Assembly (NCBI GenBank): GCA_030054735.1
Contig: JASGVX010000045.1
Coordinates: 1-47,720 of the forward strand
Direction of reading: 5' to 3'
DNA from: Methanobacteriota archaeon
GTDB lineage: Archaea > Halobacteriota > Methanosarcinia > Methanosarcinales > Methanosarcinaceae
Length of the DNA: 47,720 bases
This document shows positions 45,463 through 47,720 of the stretch, in pieces; within the stretch, counting starts at the first letter, position 1; each line of letters opens with the position of its first letter. The notes under the pieces were generated by a model, which searched no databases, was not told the origin of the DNA, and saw nothing but the letters and a program-made list of their open reading frames with translations. The translations under genes and the position numbers were made by a program.

Positions 45463-45539
45463 TGCACAACACCTGTGCATTCAAGCAGATATATGCACAA
45501 AATTTTTATATTTTTGTGCATTGATGAGATATATGCACA
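45463..45539 (-). promoter_or_regulatory. Dyad operator array and TATA of the ORF6N-hsdSR block
   Basis: Five TGCACA/TGTGCA half-sites alternate in orientation: 45463-45468, 45474-45479, 45494-45499, 45515-45520 and 45534-45539. The inner ones form two related dyads (TGTGCATT...ATATGCACA) that share a direct-repeat structure with AGATATATGCACA. An AT-rich TATA-like run, AAAATATAAAAATTTT on the minus strand (about 45515-45500), sits between them, 70-80 nt before the ORF6N start. Bound protein would cover the promoter, so repression is likely. Confidence 0.75.
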
Positions 45540-45593
45540 GAAGATTTGCATTCTCTCCAGCAAACGCTCATCTTCTCTTCTACCCGTATTCTG

Positions 45594-46670
45594 TCATTTC
45601 CCAAATATTTCATACAGCCCCTTATTCTTGAAAATAAACTCGTTCCCGACCTTCTCCTTTTCAAGTATACCCAAATCCACCAGCCTGTTCAGGTATTTGC
45701 TTGCAGTGTTTCTCGATGCAACCCCCCTTTCCACAAGGAAGGCATATTTGCAATATACCTGCATAAACAGGATCTCAAGCAGTTCAAAACTGTAAATATC
45801 AGGAACTTCACCCTGCATCTTCTCTTTCGTATCATTGAACAAATCTATAATGGTCAGTACCTTATCAAGGGTGTATTTTGAAGTCTCCTCTATAGCTTTA
45901 AGCATAAAAAGTATCCACCCTTCCCAGTTCTTGCTTTCGGTAACGTCCAGCAAAAGCCTGTAATAATCATTCTTATTCTCATTGATATATTTCGACAGAT
46001 ATAGAACAGGATCGTCCAGCAGACCATATGCAGAGAGGAGCAGCACATTAATCACCCTCCCGGTTCTCCCATTACCGTCCCTGAAAGGGTGTATAGCCTC
46101 AAACTGATAATGCAGAATTGCAATTTTAATAAGCGGGTCGATCTGATCAGAAATTGAGTTGGCGACCGCTACCCAATTATTCAATTTCTCAAAAATTAGA
46201 TCCCTGCAACACGGAGGCGTGTAAATGCTCCTGTACTTATTTCCTATATAAACTGGAAAATCGCGTATGCCGTCACTCTCATCCTTTATATTCCTGTAAA
46301 TAAGCTCTATAAGTTCAACTGAAAACGAATTTCCGGATTTTATAACCCTGAACCCGTCAACCAGTGCCTTCCCGTACCTCAGCACCTCTTTTGTATGCGG
46401 GTCTGCTGTTGAACTGAGGGTGAAAGCTTTGAACAGTTTATCATTGCTTGTGAAAACATTCTCAATGGATGAACTGTCCTTTGCCTCCTGTAAACTCAAA
46501 GTATTAATGAATATGCCAGGATTCGGGATTGCTGAAAGCCTGCCCTTCAATTCCGCCAATGCCCTGTTTGCTCTGTTTGCCTGCTCATAAACACTCAAGA
46601 GACGCCAATACCTCTCATCCGGCAATATATCCGGCAACTCATTATACGGCTCATACGGGTTAGGTCCCAT
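45594..46670 (-). CDS. Fic-family AMP-transferase-like protein
   Basis: 358-residue Fic protein, a family that transfers AMP (or related groups) from nucleotides to protein hydroxyls. An N-terminal helical Fic_N-type region carries the inhibitory motif SSSIEN ([S/T]xxxE[N/G], 66-71), marking a self-inhibited class II Fic. The active loop is [12 protein letters not shown] (about 195-206), the full HPFxxGNGRxxR signature, so it is probably active when released. The C-terminal 90 residues form a winged-helix-like domain ('[20 protein letters not shown]') that may bind DNA. It overlaps hsdM by 11 bp, so it is part of the restriction operon. Confidence 0.94.
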   Translation of the reverse strand: MGPNPYEPYNELPDILPDERYWRLLSVYEQANRANRALAELKGRLSAIPNPGIFINTLSLQEAKDSSSIENVFTSNDKLFKAFTLSSTADPHTKEVLRYGKALVDGFRVIKSGNSFSVELIELIYRNIKDESDGIRDFPVYIGNKYRSIYTPPCCRDLIFEKLNNWVAVANSISDQIDPLIKIAILHYQFEAIHPFRDGNGRTGRVINVLLLSAYGLLDDPVLYLSKYINENKNDYYRLLLDVTESKNWEGWILFMLKAIEETSKYTLDKVLTIIDLFNDTKEKMQGEVPDIYSFELLEILFMQVYCKYAFLVERGVASRNTASKYLNRLVDLGILEKEKVGNEFIFKNKGLYEIFGK

Positions 46671-47720
46671 TCTCCCTCTCCATTTTGATCTTCAATAAAT
46701 TCTCGGCGATCAGAAGATTCAGCCGCTCTTCCTCTTTCAACTGCTCCTCAAACTCGGCTTTCAGCGCGCTGAACCTCTCATTGAAATCAAAGTCGTCCTC
46801 ATCGTCCGGCAGTCCCACATAGCGCCCCGGAGTCAGCACGTAGTCCAGTTCACGCACCCGCTCAATTGAAGCAGAATTGCAGAACCCCTTCACATCTTCG
46901 TAATTACCGTCAGGATTGCGCCAGTTATGGTAGGTGCCTGCAATCTCCTGTATATCCTCATGTGAAAATTCACGGGTCCTGCGGTTTATCAGGTGCCCCA
47001 TGTTCCGCGCATCGATAAACAGTATCTCATCTGTCCTGTTTCTATATTTGCCATTGGCTTTATTCCTGCTCAGGAACCAGAGGCTGGCCGGGATCTGTGT
47101 ATTCAGAAACAGTTTAGGGGGGAGGTTTACTATGCAGTCCACCAGCCGCGCCTCAATGAGCTCTTTTCTAATCTCACCCTCTCCCGAAGACCTGGACGTA
47201 AGAGAACCCTTAGCCAGGACAAAACCTGCCTGTCCGCTCGGCCCCAGATGATAAAGGAAGTGCTGTATCCAGGCATAATTAGCATTTCCTGCTGGAGGGA
47301 CGCCATACTTCCACCTTCCGTCCTTGCGCAGCAGGTCGCCGCTCCAGTCGCTGTCATTGAACGGCGGATTGGCTATAACATAATCCGCTTTCAGGTCTTT
47401 GTGGGCATCATTGAGAAAAGAACCTTCATTGTTCCATTTTACCTGAGAGCTGTCAATGCTTCTAATGGCAAGGTTCATCTTTGCCAGCCGCCAAGTTGTC
47501 TGGTTGCTCTCCTGCCCGTAGATCGATATATCGTTTATTTTTCCCTGATTGTCAGCAACAAACTTCTCCGACTGCACAAACATGCCGCCGGAACCGCAGC
47601 AAGGGTCAAAGACCCGTCCATTATAGGGTTCCAGCATCTCTACCAGTAACTCAACAACACTTCTCGGAGTGTAGAACTGCCCACCCTTCTTTCCTTCTGC
47701 AAGGGCAAACTCACCAAGGA
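46660..47720 (-). CDS. hsdM: Type I restriction methyltransferase HsdM, N-terminus outside the window
   Basis: N6-adenine methyltransferase subunit of the type I system. The frame is open to the window edge (it still reads [20 protein letters not shown]), so the N-terminal helical domain is missing and about 353 C-terminal residues are seen. The SAM motif I is [13 protein letters not shown] and the catalytic motif IV is [11 protein letters not shown]. '[20 protein letters not shown]' and '[20 protein letters not shown]' are typical of HsdM. It overlaps fic by 11 bp at its 3' end. An ATG at 47637 is internal and not the true start. Confidence 0.95.
   Translation of the reverse strand, partial: LGEFALAEGKKGGQFYTPRSVVELLVEMLEPYNGRVFDPCCGSGGMFVQSEKFVADNQGKINDISIYGQESNQTTWRLAKMNLAIRSIDSSQVKWNNEGSFLNDAHKDLKADYVIANPPFNDSDWSGDLLRKDGRWKYGVPPAGNANYAWIQHFLYHLGPSGQAGFVLAKGSLTSRSSGEGEIRKELIEARLVDCIVNLPPKLFLNTQIPASLWFLSRNKANGKYRNRTDEILFIDARNMGHLINRRTREFSHEDIQEIAGTYHNWRNPDGNYEDVKGFCNSASIERVRELDYVLTPGRYVGLPDDEDDFDFNERFSALKAEFEEQLKEEERLNLLIAENLLKIKMERENGT

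Noticed and set aside
1-47720. CRISPR array or tRNA genes
   Set aside because: No regularly spaced repeats of CRISPR type and no cloverleaf with a TPsiC-type GGTTCRANNCC box were found by eye; a tRNAscan-type search would settle the tRNA question.

Overview
The window is archaeal and almost certainly from a Methanosarcina species. The strongest indicators are the membrane-bound, methanophenazine-dependent heterodisulfide reductase (hdrE-hdrD), a complete coenzyme F430 biosynthesis set (cfbA, cfbE, cfbD, cfbC, cfbB), an archaeal RNase P RNA, ribosomal protein S3Ae, archaeal TrpRS/PheRS/ValRS, AT-rich intergenic DNA with TATA-box promoters, and frequent TTG/GTG starts with good Shine-Dalgarno sites. 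I saw no tRNA, 16S/23S/5S rRNA or CRISPR array.

Layout. (1) 1-5.4 kb: the 3' part of a DUF1670-type gene and a broken second copy, a radical-SAM-fold protein that has lost its cluster cysteines, then trpS and pheS. (2) 5.4-7.2 kb: a graveyard of relics (coding remnant with an in-frame TAG, frameshifted PLDc_N protein, tail of a CopA-type ATPase) and a small inverted-repeat element. (3) 7.2-13.5 kb: hdrE-hdrD, two DUF116 proteins, two tandem geranylgeranyl-reductase-type flavoproteins, and rnpB on the minus strand. The second reductase is intact except for one in-frame TAG at a position that is Lys in its neighbour; Methanosarcina can read UAG as pyrrolysine. (4) 13.5-16.9 kb: relics, a methyltransferase, an SMR transporter, and a 73-bp repeat that also occurs inverted at 5.9 kb. 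(5) 16.9-23 kb: F430 genes, with a mobile-element-like inverted repeat between cfbE and cfbD. (6) 23-39.8 kb: mostly housekeeping genes: endA, a DUF2209-like gene, hflX (apparently with a non-canonical AUU start), two PHP-domain proteins, a glycosyltransferase, valS, a LysE exporter, an ABC-2 exporter, htpX with a PspAB-like gene, rnhB and rps3ae. A 196-bp MITE with an 8-bp target duplication lies at 29.0 kb. (7) 40.4-47.7 kb: a minus-strand type I restriction-modification island ordered hsdM - fic - [operator region] - ORF6N - hsdS - truncated rhuM - hsdR.

How the genes fit together. HdrED reduces the CoM-S-S-CoB heterodisulfide made by methyl-CoM reductase, using electrons from methanophenazine; the cfb genes make the F430 cofactor of methyl-CoM reductase. 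Two prenyl-reductase-type flavoproteins and two membrane-anchored Cys-rich DUF116 proteins directly behind hdrED are therefore candidates (inference only) for maturing the prenyl chain of methanophenazine or membrane lipids. The restriction island carries several accessory genes (Fic, ORF6N, RhuM remnant) and an unusual cluster of TGCACA/TGTGCA half-sites around the likely promoter of its second half, which suggests tight local control.
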